Positions 9,208 through 17,088 of a DNA stretch of 64,000 bases are shown here, one piece after another. Both the position numbers and the translations under genes were made by a program. The stretch comes from an uncultured Eubacteriales bacterium. GTDB taxonomy: Bacteria > Bacillota > Clostridia > Oscillospirales > CAG-382. Position 1 is the first letter of the stretch. Each line of letters begins with the position of its first letter. Location of the stretch: the NCBI GenBank assembly GCA_934444645.1, contig CAKSCV010000005.1, forward strand, positions 72,293-136,292, read 5' to 3'. The notes beneath the pieces were generated by a model. It was not told the origin of the DNA. It did no database searches and saw only the letters and a program-made list of their open reading frames with translations.

Positions 9208-10416
9208 ATGGCAGATATGCTTTATTTTAACGTAAAATTTCACGATGAGCTTCCGGGAAACGCCGGTGCGGACATCGAAATCTGTATTCCGCAGGCCGTT
9301 ATGGCGTCACTTGCCTGGGCGGATGAAAACGGAAAGGCGCTTGAAAGCTGTCTTCCGATCCGCCTTGTGCCGCTTTCGGACGGCAAAGCTTCGTATACGC
9401 TTCGGGACGGCCTTTTGATCCCGGAGCAGGCAAAGACGCTCATTTGCCGCGTTTACAACGACTGCGGCCACGAAATCGTCCTGCCCGAGCTGCGCTTTGA
9501 TATCCCCGAAAGCAAGCAGCTTGCGGCGCAAACGCCGAAGAAGCTCTTTTTTGCCACCAGCGATATCCATGTCGGCGGCAGGTATTTTCATAACGACGAG
9601 AACCGCCGCGCGGCCTTTTCGTATATTGCCGGTATCAAACCGGAAGCAGTGCTCATTTCGGGCGATATCACGGATAATTCGTACCCCGAAGAGTTTGCCG
9701 AAGCGCAAAAGCTGCTTGCCGAAAGCTTTGCGGGGATTCCGGTGTTTGTCTGTACCGGCAATCACGATTACAGCCCGTATAAGCCGGGTGCTACACCGCA
9801 TTTTGCCGAAATGCACGCTTTCTTTGAATGGCAATGTGCGCACGATAACGCGCTTGGCGTTCAAACCGGCGGCCTTACCGAAAAAAACTATTTCGAGGGC
9901 AGGCTTCCGGACGGCACACAGGTGCTTGTGCTCAATGCCAACGATGTGAACAATCACTTTGAGGTCGGCGAAGAACAGCGTGCGTGGCTCGATAAAAAGC
10001 TAAGCGAAAGCGATGGCCAAAGCCGCTTTGTTCTGACGCATTATCACCAGAAGGGAACGGTTGGCTGTTCAGCCGAACGCTTTGGAATGCAGTTTGTGTC
10101 CGATGATGAGGAGCTGACAAGGATTTTTAATCGGCATCCGGGGCTTATCCATGTTTCGGGTCATACGCATTACAATTTTGACAGCGATATGCCGAATGCC
10201 TTCTATGACAGCGAACACGAGGTGCTGTACCTCAATGCCGGCTGTGCAGTTTGGAACGGCGTCGATTTCGAGCAGCGCCGCGAATACTATTTGCAGGATC
10301 GCTGCACGGGACAGCAGATCGAACTTTACGACGGCTATAGCATCACGCGCGGCGTGGATTTCGTCAGCGGCAAGTATATTCCGCGCAGCTTAAGCCTTCA
10401 AAGAAACGCAAAATAA
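9208..10416 (+). CDS. Calcineurin-like metallophosphoesterase
   Basis: A 402-residue cytoplasmic protein with no signal peptide. The two-metal phosphoesterase motifs occur in order: SDIHVGG (D-x-H, about residue 119), ISGDITD (G-D), CTGNHDY (GNHD), THYH, and the closing VSGHTH at about residue 315. The first ~110 residues form a beta-rich extension and the last ~80 a C-terminal lobe, as in 3',5'-cyclic nucleotide phosphodiesterase-like relatives. Its substrate cannot be set from sequence. The ribosome site AAAGAGG is 10 bases ahead. It is the last gene of the forward run that starts at 6450. Confidence 0.85.
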   Translation: MADMLYFNVKFHDELPGNAGADIEICIPQAVMASLAWADENGKALESCLPIRLVPLSDGKASYTLRDGLLIPEQAKTLICRVYNDCGHEIVLPELRFDIPESKQLAAQTPKKLFFATSDIHVGGRYFHNDENRRAAFSYIAGIKPEAVLISGDITDNSYPEEFAEAQKLLAESFAGIPVFVCTGNHDYSPYKPGATPHFAEMHAFFEWQCAHDNALGVQTGGLTEKNYFEGRLPDGTQVLVLNANDVNNHFEVGEEQRAWLDKKLSESDGQSRFVLTHYHQKGTVGCSAERFGMQFVSDDEELTRIFNRHPGLIHVSGHTHYNFDSDMPNAFYDSEHEVLYLNAGCAVWNGVDFEQRREYYLQDRCTGQQIELYDGYSITRGVDFVSGKYIPRSLSLQRNAK

Positions 10417-10448
10417 CCCCAAAAATTCATAATCAATTGTAAAACCGG

Positions 10449-10477
10449 TTGACTATTTGACCGGTCTGTGGTATAAT
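10449..10477 (+). promoter_or_regulatory. Promoter for the DUF975-like membrane protein
   Basis: TTGACT at 10449 and TATAAT at 10472 with a 17-base spacer, about 50 bases ahead of the start codon. Confidence 0.8.
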
Positions 10478-10530
10478 GAAACAAGAAACCGTCCGGTTTC
10501 AAAAAACATTTATTAAAGGAGCTATGAGTT

Positions 10531-11487
10531 ATGTTTGCAGAAGCATACAAACGCGCCTTCGGCGTACTCAAAAGCAAGCCCATTCGGTTATGGGGTCTGT
10601 CCCTTCTTGTCGGATTCATTTCGGTGATTTCGATCCTGTTTTCACTGTGGTTTTTGCCGATCGGCATCGCCTTTGTGATGGTGATCCAGTGCGGCATGAC
10701 AAAAGTGTATTTGGATGGCTTAAAAGGCAGCGAAGTGAATGCAGACCAGATTTTTGAAGGCTGCAAATCCGGGAAATCCTTTTTCCGCTTTGCCGGCGGT
10801 ATGGCTTGGAAGGCTTTGTGGGAAATGATTTGGTCGTTACTCGCAATCGTGGCTGTCTACTTCGGCTTTATTCCGGCACTTCTCAGCGGCGGCCTTTTCA
10901 GAGCTTTCGACAGTTATGGCTATGGTTATGGTTATGGCTATGGTCCTTCCTTGGCATCAACGATCGGCACAACCATTGTTTGGATTCTTATTGCTATCAT
11001 CGGTTTTATTCCGGCAATTTATAAGTCGTATGAATACCGTTTCACACCGTATATCCTCATTACCCGTCCGGAGGTCAATGCAACGGCAGCACTTCGTCTT
11101 TCCAAGCAGATGACCAAAGGCAAAAAAGGACAAATGTTCCTTGCGGATCTGATCCTTGTCGGCGGGTTTTATGTGATTTATTTTGTTTTGACCACGTTAG
11201 GCAAAATTCCGTATATCGGTATATTGTTCATGATCATCGCTTTTCTCGTCTCGATCGCGTATAATTTGTTCGCACCGATCTTCACCGGCCTGTATCAGGC
11301 AGCTTTCTTTGAAATGCCGGTTCAGCCGCGTCAGAGTCCGTATAACAACATGAACCCGAACTTCAATCAAAACCAGAACTTCAATCAGGATCCGAACTAT
11401 CAGCAAAATCCGAACATGAACCAAAACTTCAACCAGAATCCGAATTATCCGCAGAACCCCAATCAGAATTTTAATCAGAACGTCTAA
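10531..11487 (+). CDS. DUF975-like integral membrane protein with Asn/Gln-rich tail
   Basis: A 318-residue protein with about five to six hydrophobic segments (for example residues 20-55, 95-120, 145-165 and 205-250). The layout and motifs such as GMAWKALWEMIWSLLAI, YKSYEYRFTPYIL and AALRLSKQMTKGKK follow the DUF975 family of predicted membrane proteins, whose role is unknown. Two low-complexity features stand out: an extracytosolic or loop run of alternating Gly-Tyr (about residues 129-138), and a hydrophilic C-terminal tail of about 45 residues made of repeated NQN, NFNQ and NPN units. It has its own promoter and terminator, so it is a single-gene unit. Confidence 0.75.
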   Translation: MFAEAYKRAFGVLKSKPIRLWGLSLLVGFISVISILFSLWFLPIGIAFVMVIQCGMTKVYLDGLKGSEVNADQIFEGCKSGKSFFRFAGGMAWKALWEMIWSLLAIVAVYFGFIPALLSGGLFRAFDSYGYGYGYGYGPSLASTIGTTIVWILIAIIGFIPAIYKSYEYRFTPYILITRPEVNATAALRLSKQMTKGKKGQMFLADLILVGGFYVIYFVLTTLGKIPYIGILFMIIAFLVSIAYNLFAPIFTGLYQAAFFEMPVQPRQSPYNNMNPNFNQNQNFNQDPNYQQNPNMNQNFNQNPNYPQNPNQNFNQNV

Positions 11488-11499
11488 ACGGTTACATAG

Positions 11500-11557
11500 C
11501 GACAGAGATTTTTCGTTAGCTCATCAAAAGCTTGCTTAAAAGTCTCTGTCGTTTTTT
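11500..11557 (+). terminator. Intrinsic terminator after the DUF975-like gene
   Basis: CGACAGAGA (11500-11508) pairs with TCTCTGTCG (11543-11551), with further pairing of TTTTC-like bases inside, and is followed by TTTTTT. Confidence 0.75.
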
Positions 11558-11569
11558 GTTTATAGTCAC

Positions 11570-11820
11570 TCATGCCCGTGCTTCTTTCCAACCCCCGAAC
11601 GCCTTGCCGTCCCAAACGCGTCCCTGTTTCTTTTCCCACGCGGTCACGATTTCTTCGGCAACCTCAAGAATATGTTGTCCCGACGGCGTGTCGTCTACCC
11701 CGTTAATCACCTTTGAAAAACGGGAGGCGTCAACCTTGATTTTCTTTCTTTTGATCCTTTGATAACATCAAAGTTGTTTTTGCCACAGATTCCGACACGA
11801 ATACTAAACTCGCTTGTCAT
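11570..11820 (-). pseudogene. Frameshifted small phage-type regulator (Cro-like), relic
   Basis: Reading the reverse strand from ATG 11820 with a good ribosome site (AAAGGAAGTG), the frame gives MTSEFSIRVGICGKNNFDVI and then runs into a stop. Shifting one base near 11745 opens a second frame that continues KIKVDASRFSKVINGVDD and ends TAWEKKQGRVWDGKAFGG before a stop at 11570. The joined product would be about 83 residues. SRFSKVINGxDDTP resembles the recognition part of small XRE/Cro-type phage regulators (recall, not tested). It is transcribed away from the XRE repressor at 12021, the usual arrangement of a phage repressor/Cro switch. The frameshift marks it as decayed. Confidence 0.55.
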
Positions 11821-11851
11821 GGTGTCACTTCCTTTCTGTGCATTTTGACTA

Positions 11852-11957
11852 TTGACAAATTGTAAAAACTGTTGTATTATAATATCAACGTTACAAATTG
11901 TTTTAGCATGGCTATATTATAACTAACTTTGTCAACTGGTCTCACTGAATTTACTAA
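11852..11957 (+). promoter_or_regulatory. Divergent regulatory region with repeated operator-like sites
   Basis: Two forward promoter candidates are seen: TTGACA at 11852 with TATTAT at 11875 (17-base spacer), and TTGTCA at 11929 with TACTAA at 11952 (17-base spacer). The near-palindrome ACAAATTGT occurs twice, at 11855-11863 (overlapping the first -35) and 11893-11901, spaced 38 bases apart. These are likely binding sites for the XRE repressor encoded at 12021 (inference). Confidence 0.55.
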
Positions 11958-12020
11958 CCTTTGTATACTTGCACAAAAAAGAAACCGCGAAATTGTATAT
12001 TTTTATGGAGAATTGAAGTG

Positions 12021-12380
12021 ATGTGTTTCAAAGAAAACTTTATAAGATTATGCAATAATTCCGGAAAATCTCCATCATCGGTGTGTCATGCTGTCGGGAT
12101 TTCTGCAGCAGCTTTTGCCCAGTGGACAGAAAAAACCGTCCCACGTCGAGCAACGTTAATAAAAATTGCGGACTACTTTGGCGTAACGCCGGAATCCCTT
12201 CTCGCTGAAAATGAGCAAAGAAAAGACCCTGCTCAAATGAGCAGAGAAGAAAAAAACTCTCGTTTTGCGCAGAAGTGTTCTCAAATGTCCGAAGATGAAC
12301 TTAAGGTTCTTGAACAGTTTGCCGATTATCTTTTGGAAAAACGGGAGAAAACGTCTCCGGGTGATTCATCCGATCAATAA
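12021..12380 (+). CDS. XRE-family phage-type repressor
   Basis: A 119-residue protein. Residues about 3-60 form an XRE helix-turn-helix (CNNSGKSPSSVCHAVGISAA...ATLIKIADYFGVTPESLLA). The rest is a charged linker and a helical tail, EDELKVLEQFADYLLEKREK, as in small prophage cI-like repressors. I start at ATG 12021 (GGAG at 12007), since the extra residues from an upstream ATG are not repressor-like. It lies opposite the broken Cro-like gene with operator-like repeats between them. AT content is higher than in the surrounding chromosomal genes, which fits a mobile-element relic. Confidence 0.8.
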   Translation: MCFKENFIRLCNNSGKSPSSVCHAVGISAAAFAQWTEKTVPRRATLIKIADYFGVTPESLLAENEQRKDPAQMSREEKNSRFAQKCSQMSEDELKVLEQFADYLLEKREKTSPGDSSDQ

Positions 12381-12635
12381 GCAAGAGAAGCTCACTGTCT
12401 GTTAGTCGGTTTGATTTGTCGGTAAACTGCACATTTTTCACGTCCCTTTATTTTTTGTTATCGCTTGTTTTTCGCGACTACAATTATTATATAACAAAAG
12501 CGTCCAAACGCCAAAATTAAATGTTAGTAATGTTTTTCGAAATGTTTTGTATAAAACAACGAATTTTTACCGATGTTTGTCGACTGTGTATTTTTTAGAA
12601 ATAAACACTATCACATATAAGCAAGGAGATTTATC
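12381..12635. promoter_or_regulatory. AT-rich intergenic region with a palindrome; no gene seen
   Basis: The region carries the palindrome TGTTTT-gtat-AAAACA at 12543-12558, a possible operator, and a weak promoter-like pair (TTGTTA at 12455, TACAAT at 12479, 18-base spacer). No convincing coding frame was found on either strand. Confidence 0.35.
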
Positions 12636-13397
12636 ATGAAAGAAAAAACAAAAGGCTTTGTTATTGGCGTGCTTGCCACGGTAGCGGTTGCAAGTGTTAT
12701 AAACGTTGCAGCCGAAGAAATTTACAAGAATGTTGCTATCGCATACAATAATATTAAAATTTGTATCGATGGAACATATTTAGAGCCAAAAGACGCAAAC
12801 GGAAATCCCGTAGAGCCGTTTACAATGGACGGAACAACGTATTTACCTGTTCGCGCAGTTGCAGGAGCATTTGGAAAAGAAGTAGACTGGGACGGTGAAA
12901 CAAACACCGTTTATCTTGGTGCAAAACCGGGCGAAAACAAGTACAGCCGCACAAATCCGGCACCGATCGGGACAACGCAAACCGTGAAAATTAACACATA
13001 CACGGAAAAATATACCGCTGCAATTGCTGTAAAAGAAGTAATTCGCGGTGCAGAAGCATGGGAAAAAATAAAAGCAGCTAACATGTTTAACAGCGAACCG
13101 AAAGACGGCTTTGAATATATGCTTGTCAAAGTGTCTGCAACTGTTTCCGATGTTTCTGACGATGCCAGTGTAGATCTTGGCGCATACAGCTTTGATTTCT
13201 TCGCAACAGATTATTCCAGCTATGACACAACGATCATTGTTACACCCGATCCGGCATTCGGCGGAACGCTCTATTCCGGCGGAAGCTCAGAGGGATACAT
13301 CGTTGCAACAGTCAAAAAGGACGACGCAACGCCGACAATGCAATTCGGCTCGGACTACCAAGGCAAGGGCGGCATTTGGTTTGCCCTTACAAAATAA
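12636..13397 (+). CDS. Exported protein with copper-amine-oxidase-like stalk domain
   Basis: A 253-residue protein with a basic N-terminus and one hydrophobic segment (residues about 7-24), so it is secreted or anchored by a signal-anchor. Residues about 35-90 match the short stalk module found in many clostridial surface proteins: VNIKICIDG-type strand, TMDGTTYLPVRAVAGAFGKEVDWD and TNTVYLG. Residues about 150-250 form a beta-sandwich region with GFEYMLVKVSATV and a SSEGYIVATVKKDD strand, like DUF4352-type modules. The ribosome site is AAGGAG at 12623. It sits between two small element-type genes and may be cargo of the same relic. Confidence 0.7.
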   Translation: MKEKTKGFVIGVLATVAVASVINVAAEEIYKNVAIAYNNIKICIDGTYLEPKDANGNPVEPFTMDGTTYLPVRAVAGAFGKEVDWDGETNTVYLGAKPGENKYSRTNPAPIGTTQTVKINTYTEKYTAAIAVKEVIRGAEAWEKIKAANMFNSEPKDGFEYMLVKVSATVSDVSDDASVDLGAYSFDFFATDYSSYDTTIIVTPDPAFGGTLYSGGSSEGYIVATVKKDDATPTMQFGSDYQGKGGIWFALTK

Positions 13398-13411
13398 CAG
13401 GAAAAAAAGCT

Positions 13412-13440
13412 ATTCAAGCTCCAATCATCCCGGAGCTTGA
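13412..13440 (+). terminator. Strong hairpin after the stalk-domain gene
   Basis: A 10-bp perfect stem TTCAAGCTCC/GGAGCTTGAA with a 9-base loop. No long T run follows (only TTAT), so it may be a processing or attenuating hairpin rather than a full terminator. Confidence 0.45.
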
Positions 13441-13459
13441 ATTATAAGAAGGTGAAAGC

Positions 13460-13627
13460 ATGGCAAAGGCTGTAAAGCTGCCGTCCGAAAAGGACGAGGA
13501 TCAGATTCTGAAAGAAGAAATCGTTAAGATATTTTCAAACCTTTTGCCTGAACAACAGGAGCAAGCAAAGGCATATCTGCGCTATCTTTTGGACACACAG
13601 GAGAAAACGTCTCAAGATAATCTCTGA
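13460..13627 (+). CDS. Small 55-residue protein with repressor-like tail
   Basis: ATG 13460 has the ribosome site AAGAAGGTG. The product is highly charged in its first half (KLPSEKDEDQILKEE) and ends in a helix QAKAYLRYLLDTQEKTSQDN. That end resembles the C-terminus of the XRE repressor at 12021 (FADYLLEKREKTSPGD). Such helical tails are common in phage regulators, so this may be a truncated or partner protein of that family. It is followed by a good terminator, which supports it as a real transcribed unit. Confidence 0.55.
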   Translation: MAKAVKLPSEKDEDQILKEEIVKIFSNLLPEQQEQAKAYLRYLLDTQEKTSQDNL

Positions 13628-13674
13628 ATCTTTCGATATTTTCATGGTGTGCAGTATAACTATTAGTCAATAGC

Positions 13675-13710
13675 AAAGCACGGCGAACAACTCGTTCGCC
13701 GTGCTTTTTT
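13675..13710. terminator. Terminator between convergent genes
   Basis: A 14-bp perfect stem AAAGCACGGCGAAC/GTTCGCCGTGCTTT with a 5-base loop is followed by TTTTTT on the forward strand. It separates the 55-residue gene from the converging MATE gene and could also serve the reverse strand. Confidence 0.85.
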
Positions 13711-13720
13711 CTATGCGCTT

Positions 13721-15058
13721 TTAGGCGTAGTGGTATTTCTTTTTCTTGCAAATTAAGAAGAATACCGTCAAAACCAACGCCAACACCTCTGCAACCACTG
13801 CTGACCACCAAACACCGTCGATCTGCCATAATTCCGGCAGAAGGATGAGCGACGCAAGTTGGAACACAAGCGTGCGCAAAAACGAAATCAATGCCGAAAC
13901 AACGCCGTTTCCGAGTGCCGTGAAGAACGATGAGCCCCAAATGTTGAAGCCTAAAATAAGAAACATGGACGAGTAAATGCGAAAGCCTTTTACCGTCATG
14001 TCGAAAAGCTCTTTATCGTAGCTGACATATAAGCTTACAAGCGGAGAGGAAAGCAGCTCCGACAGCGCGAACATCACAACGCTCACAATGCCGATAAGCG
14101 AAAGGCTCTTGCGGTATAAATTGGTAAGCTCTGCATGGTTTTCAGCGCCGTAGTGATAGCTGACAAGCGGTGCAGACCCAATCGCATAGCCGATGAAAAT
14201 GGCGGCAAAGATGAAATTAACATACATGATAACGCCGTAAGCCGCCACACCGTCCTCACCGGCAAAGCGTAACAGCTGATAGTTGTAGAAAATTCCCACA
14301 ATTGACGAGGAAATAGTCGAAACCATTTCCGAGGATCCGTTGCCGAAGGACTGTAACAAAACGCGGCTTTCAAAGCCGGTTTTGACTAACCGCAACAGGC
14401 TGTTGTTGGGAACTGCAAAGTAGATAAGCGGCAATATTCCGCCAATAATCTGTCCGATTCCGGTTGCAACCGCCGCACCGGCAAGACCCCATTCGAACAC
14501 GCCGACAAACAGATAGTCGAGAAGCATATTGGCAAGACCCGCACCGACCGAAAAGCGGAAGCTCAAATGCGGCTTTTCGGCGGTGACGAAAAAGGCTTGA
14601 AAAATGTTTTGCAGTGCAGATGCCGGAAGAAATGCAAACAGAATACGCCCGTATAAAACGCTGTCCTCAAGGAGTTTTCCGTCAGCCTTCAAAAGACGGG
14701 CAATGTTCGGCATAAAGACAAAACCAGCCACAGAAACAATCGTGCTTAACAAAATTCCCACATATACAAGCATAGAGAAATAGCGGTTGGCATTTTCTTT
14801 TTCACCTTCGCCGAGCTTGCGTGCCACGATTGCCGTACCGCCCGTCCCGACCATAAAACCGATTGCAGCGACAGCCATCAGCACCGGCATCATTAAATTG
14901 ACGGCAGCAAACGAGGTTTTGCCCACATAATTTGAAACAAAAAAGCCGTCCACAATGCTGTAAAGCGATGTGCATAGCATCATGGCAATGGACGGCAAAA
15001 CAAAGCGGATAAGCCGCGAAAACGTGAAATGATCCGATAATTGAATTCTTTGTTTCAT
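13721..15058 (-). CDS. MATE-family multidrug/metabolite exporter
   Basis: A 445-residue membrane protein with about 12 hydrophobic segments. It matches the MATE family: LPSIAMMLCTSLYSIVDGFFV, NLMMPVLMAVAAIGFMVGTG, ALQNIFQAFFVTAEKP and a repeated second half with GYAIGSAPLVSYHYGA. MATE proteins export organic cations or other small molecules using sodium or proton gradients; the substrate is not predictable. The start at 15058 is fixed by AAGGAGGGTG 5 bases ahead. The frame remains open further upstream, but that extension runs through the RNase Y terminator and is not used. It lies downstream of rny, separated by a terminator. Confidence 0.92.
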   Translation of the reverse strand: MKQRIQLSDHFTFSRLIRFVLPSIAMMLCTSLYSIVDGFFVSNYVGKTSFAAVNLMMPVLMAVAAIGFMVGTGGTAIVARKLGEGEKENANRYFSMLVYVGILLSTIVSVAGFVFMPNIARLLKADGKLLEDSVLYGRILFAFLPASALQNIFQAFFVTAEKPHLSFRFSVGAGLANMLLDYLFVGVFEWGLAGAAVATGIGQIIGGILPLIYFAVPNNSLLRLVKTGFESRVLLQSFGNGSSEMVSTISSSIVGIFYNYQLLRFAGEDGVAAYGVIMYVNFIFAAIFIGYAIGSAPLVSYHYGAENHAELTNLYRKSLSLIGIVSVVMFALSELLSSPLVSLYVSYDKELFDMTVKGFRIYSSMFLILGFNIWGSSFFTALGNGVVSALISFLRTLVFQLASLILLPELWQIDGVWWSAVVAEVLALVLTVFFLICKKKKYHYA

Positions 15059-15081
15059 AGCACCCTCCTTAAAATGAGCAT

Positions 15082-15117
15082 AAAAATGGCGCTCGGTTTC
15101 AAAATCAAACCGAGCGC
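15082..15117 (-). terminator. Intrinsic terminator after rny
   Basis: On the reverse strand an 11-bp stem GCGCTCGGTTT/AAACCGAGCGC with a 7-base loop is followed by CATTTTTA. It lies between the rny stop and the MATE ribosome site. Confidence 0.8.
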
Positions 15118-15176
15118 ACTCGACACCTTCTCCGACCGTTGCGGCTGCGGCCGCAAGTCCTCCGGTGACCATGATT

Positions 15177-16730
15177 TTATTTTGCGTAATCCACCTGGCG
15201 GTTCTCACGAATCAGCATGACCTTGATCTGACCCGGATATTCCAGCTCATCTTCAATGCGCTTGGCAATGTCGCGGGCGAGGAATACCATATCGTCATCG
15301 TTGACCTTTTCGGGCTTGACCATGATGCGGATTTCGCGGCCGGCTTGGATGGCAAAGCATTTTTCAACGCCTTCAAAGCCGGTGGCAATCTCTTCAAGCT
15401 TCTGCAAACGCTTGATGTAGGACTCTAAGTTTTCGCGTCTTGCACCCGGGCGTGCCGCTGAAATGGCGTCTGCCGCCTGAACGAGCATGGCAATAAGGGT
15501 TCTTGCCTCGACATCGCCGTGGTGCGCCTCAATGGCGTGGATGACTTCAGCGTTTTCATGATATTTCTTGGCAAGATCCACACCGATTTGAATGTGCGAA
15601 CCCTCCATTTCGTGGTCAACAGCTTTGCCGATATCGTGCAGCAGTCCGGCACGCTTGGCAAGCGTAACGTCCGCACCAAGCTCGGCGGCCATCATGCCGG
15701 CAATGTGTGACACTTCGATCGAGTGTACAAGCACGTTCTGACCGTAGCTTGTGCGGTAGCGGAGTCTGCCCAAAATTTTGATAAGCTCGGGATTGATTCC
15801 GTGAATGCCGGTTTCAAAGGTCGCCTGTTCGCCGGATTGCTTGATGATCTGTTCGACCTCGCGGCGGCTTTTTTCGACCATTTCTTCTATGCGTGCCGGA
15901 TGGATACGGCCGTCCGAAATGAGCTTTTCGAGCGATAAGCGTGCGATTTCGCGGCGCACCGGGTCAAAGCTGGAAACCGTGATGGCTTCAGGCGTGTCGT
16001 CGATGATGAGGTCAACGCCGGTAAGCGTTTCGATGGCGCGGATGTTGCGGCCCTCGCGGCCGATGATGCGACCCTTCATTTCGTCGTTGGGAAGATCGAC
16101 CGCCGAAACGGTTGCTTCACAGACAAATTCCGACGCACAGCGCTGGATGGCAAGCGAAATGATGCCGCGTGCCTTGTTTTCAGCCTCGTCCTTGTATTCC
16201 TGCTCGATGGCGGAAATCTTCATGGCTGCTTCGTGGCGAACCTCGGCTTCCACACGGTCGAGAATGTATTCCTTGGCTTGTTCGGACGTGAAGCCGGAAA
16301 TTTCTTCAAGCTTCTTTATTTCGTTCTCGATAAGGCCGGCAAGCTCGTCCTCGCGCTCGGTCAACTTCTGCGAACGCGCGGCAAGCAGCTCCTCCTTGTG
16401 CTCGTAGCTCTCGATTTTTTTGTCGAGAGATTCTTCTTTTTGCTGGGCATGTTTTTCAAGACGCGCCACCTCGTTGCGGCGATCCTTGAGTTCCCGTTCC
16501 GTTTCGTTTTTGTTTTTTAAGATTTCTTCCTTGGCTTCGATCAAAGCCTCTTTTTTCTTGGTTTCGGCGGCTTTCTGCGCCTCATCCAAAATGCGTTTTT
16601 TCTCGTTTTCGGCTTCCGCACTGCGTGCCTTCACCTTTTTAAGCGTGCTTATGCCGTAAACGGCAGACGCAATAAAGACGGCAATGCCGACAACGAGAAA
16701 AATGATTCCGAAAATTGTAAAAGGATTCAA
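15177..16730 (-). CDS. rny: Ribonuclease Y
   Basis: The membrane-anchored endoribonuclease that starts mRNA decay in Firmicutes. The order is: one N-terminal membrane helix, a long charged coiled coil (about residues 30-190), the KH domain with GRIIGREGRNIRAIE, and the HD phosphohydrolase domain with AGLLHDIGKAVDHE. The length of 517 residues is typical. A longer frame begins at ATG 16769, but AAGGAGGTG lies inside it (16738-16746) and is 7-8 bases ahead of TTG 16730, so I choose the TTG start (residues LNPFTIFG). It has its own consensus promoter and a roughly 240-base leader. Confidence 0.95.
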   Translation of the reverse strand: MNPFTIFGIIFLVVGIAVFIASAVYGISTLKKVKARSAEAENEKKRILDEAQKAAETKKKEALIEAKEEILKNKNETERELKDRRNEVARLEKHAQQKEESLDKKIESYEHKEELLAARSQKLTEREDELAGLIENEIKKLEEISGFTSEQAKEYILDRVEAEVRHEAAMKISAIEQEYKDEAENKARGIISLAIQRCASEFVCEATVSAVDLPNDEMKGRIIGREGRNIRAIETLTGVDLIIDDTPEAITVSSFDPVRREIARLSLEKLISDGRIHPARIEEMVEKSRREVEQIIKQSGEQATFETGIHGINPELIKILGRLRYRTSYGQNVLVHSIEVSHIAGMMAAELGADVTLAKRAGLLHDIGKAVDHEMEGSHIQIGVDLAKKYHENAEVIHAIEAHHGDVEARTLIAMLVQAADAISAARPGARRENLESYIKRLQKLEEIATGFEGVEKCFAIQAGREIRIMVKPEKVNDDDMVFLARDIAKRIEDELEYPGQIKVMLIRENRQVDYAK

Positions 16731-16737
16731 AATAAAA

Positions 16738-16746
16738 GCACCTCCT
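16738..16746 (-). promoter_or_regulatory. Ribosome binding site that sets a TTG start for rny
   Basis: AAGGAGGTG on the reverse strand, a full anti-Shine-Dalgarno match. It falls within the longest open frame, which shows that translation starts at TTG 16730 and not at ATG 16769. Confidence 0.75.
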
Positions 16747-16979
16747 TCGTCATGAATAAAAATCAACAAAACAGGCGCCTTACAAAAGTGTATAAAAGTG
16801 ACGGTTTGTCCCGACGGAAAAGAAGGGACAGCGATCTATCTTCATAAAATTACATATAAATCAAATTTTGGCATTATCTCAAAATCAATATATATATAAA
16901 GTGCACACGTTTTATACGGTAAGGCACTTGTAAAGTAATGATAAAAATAATTGTATTATTTTGTACCCTTAACATGATT
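16747..16979 (-). promoter_or_regulatory. Long 5' leader of rny; no gene seen
   Basis: About 230 bases are transcribed ahead of rny. A hairpin TGTCCC/GGGACA spans 16807-16830. The rest is AT-rich with no coding frame. A long leader on rny could allow feedback by RNase Y itself, which is speculation. Confidence 0.4.
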
Positions 16980-17008
16980 ATTATACAATAAAACAGGAGG
17001 TTTGTCAA
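16980..17008 (-). promoter_or_regulatory. Consensus promoter for rny
   Basis: On the reverse strand, TTGACA (17003-17008) and TATAAT (16980-16985) with a 17-base spacer, a perfect match to the sigma-A consensus. Confidence 0.9.
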
Positions 17009-17040
17009 GGTATATAGTCAAAAATGCGAAAAAATCGCGC

Positions 17041-17082
17041 AAAAAAGCTGTGCAGCCGCTTTTGAGGACTGCACAGCTTTTG
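17041..17082 (-). terminator. Terminator after the rhamnosidase gene
   Basis: On the reverse strand, AAAAGCTGTGCAG pairs with CTGCACAGCTTTT around a 13-base loop, and the stem runs into a T run. Confidence 0.85.
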
Positions 17083-17088
17083 AAAGGC

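Noticed and set aside
11532..11762. Forward 76-codon frame after the DUF975-like gene
   Set aside because: It starts inside the terminator and is antisense to the better-supported Cro-like relic.
15059..15208. Extended N-terminus for the MATE exporter (MVTGGLAAAAATVGEG...)
   Set aside because: The extension passes through the rny terminator stem and lacks a ribosome site, while AAGGAGGGTG sits right before ATG 15058.
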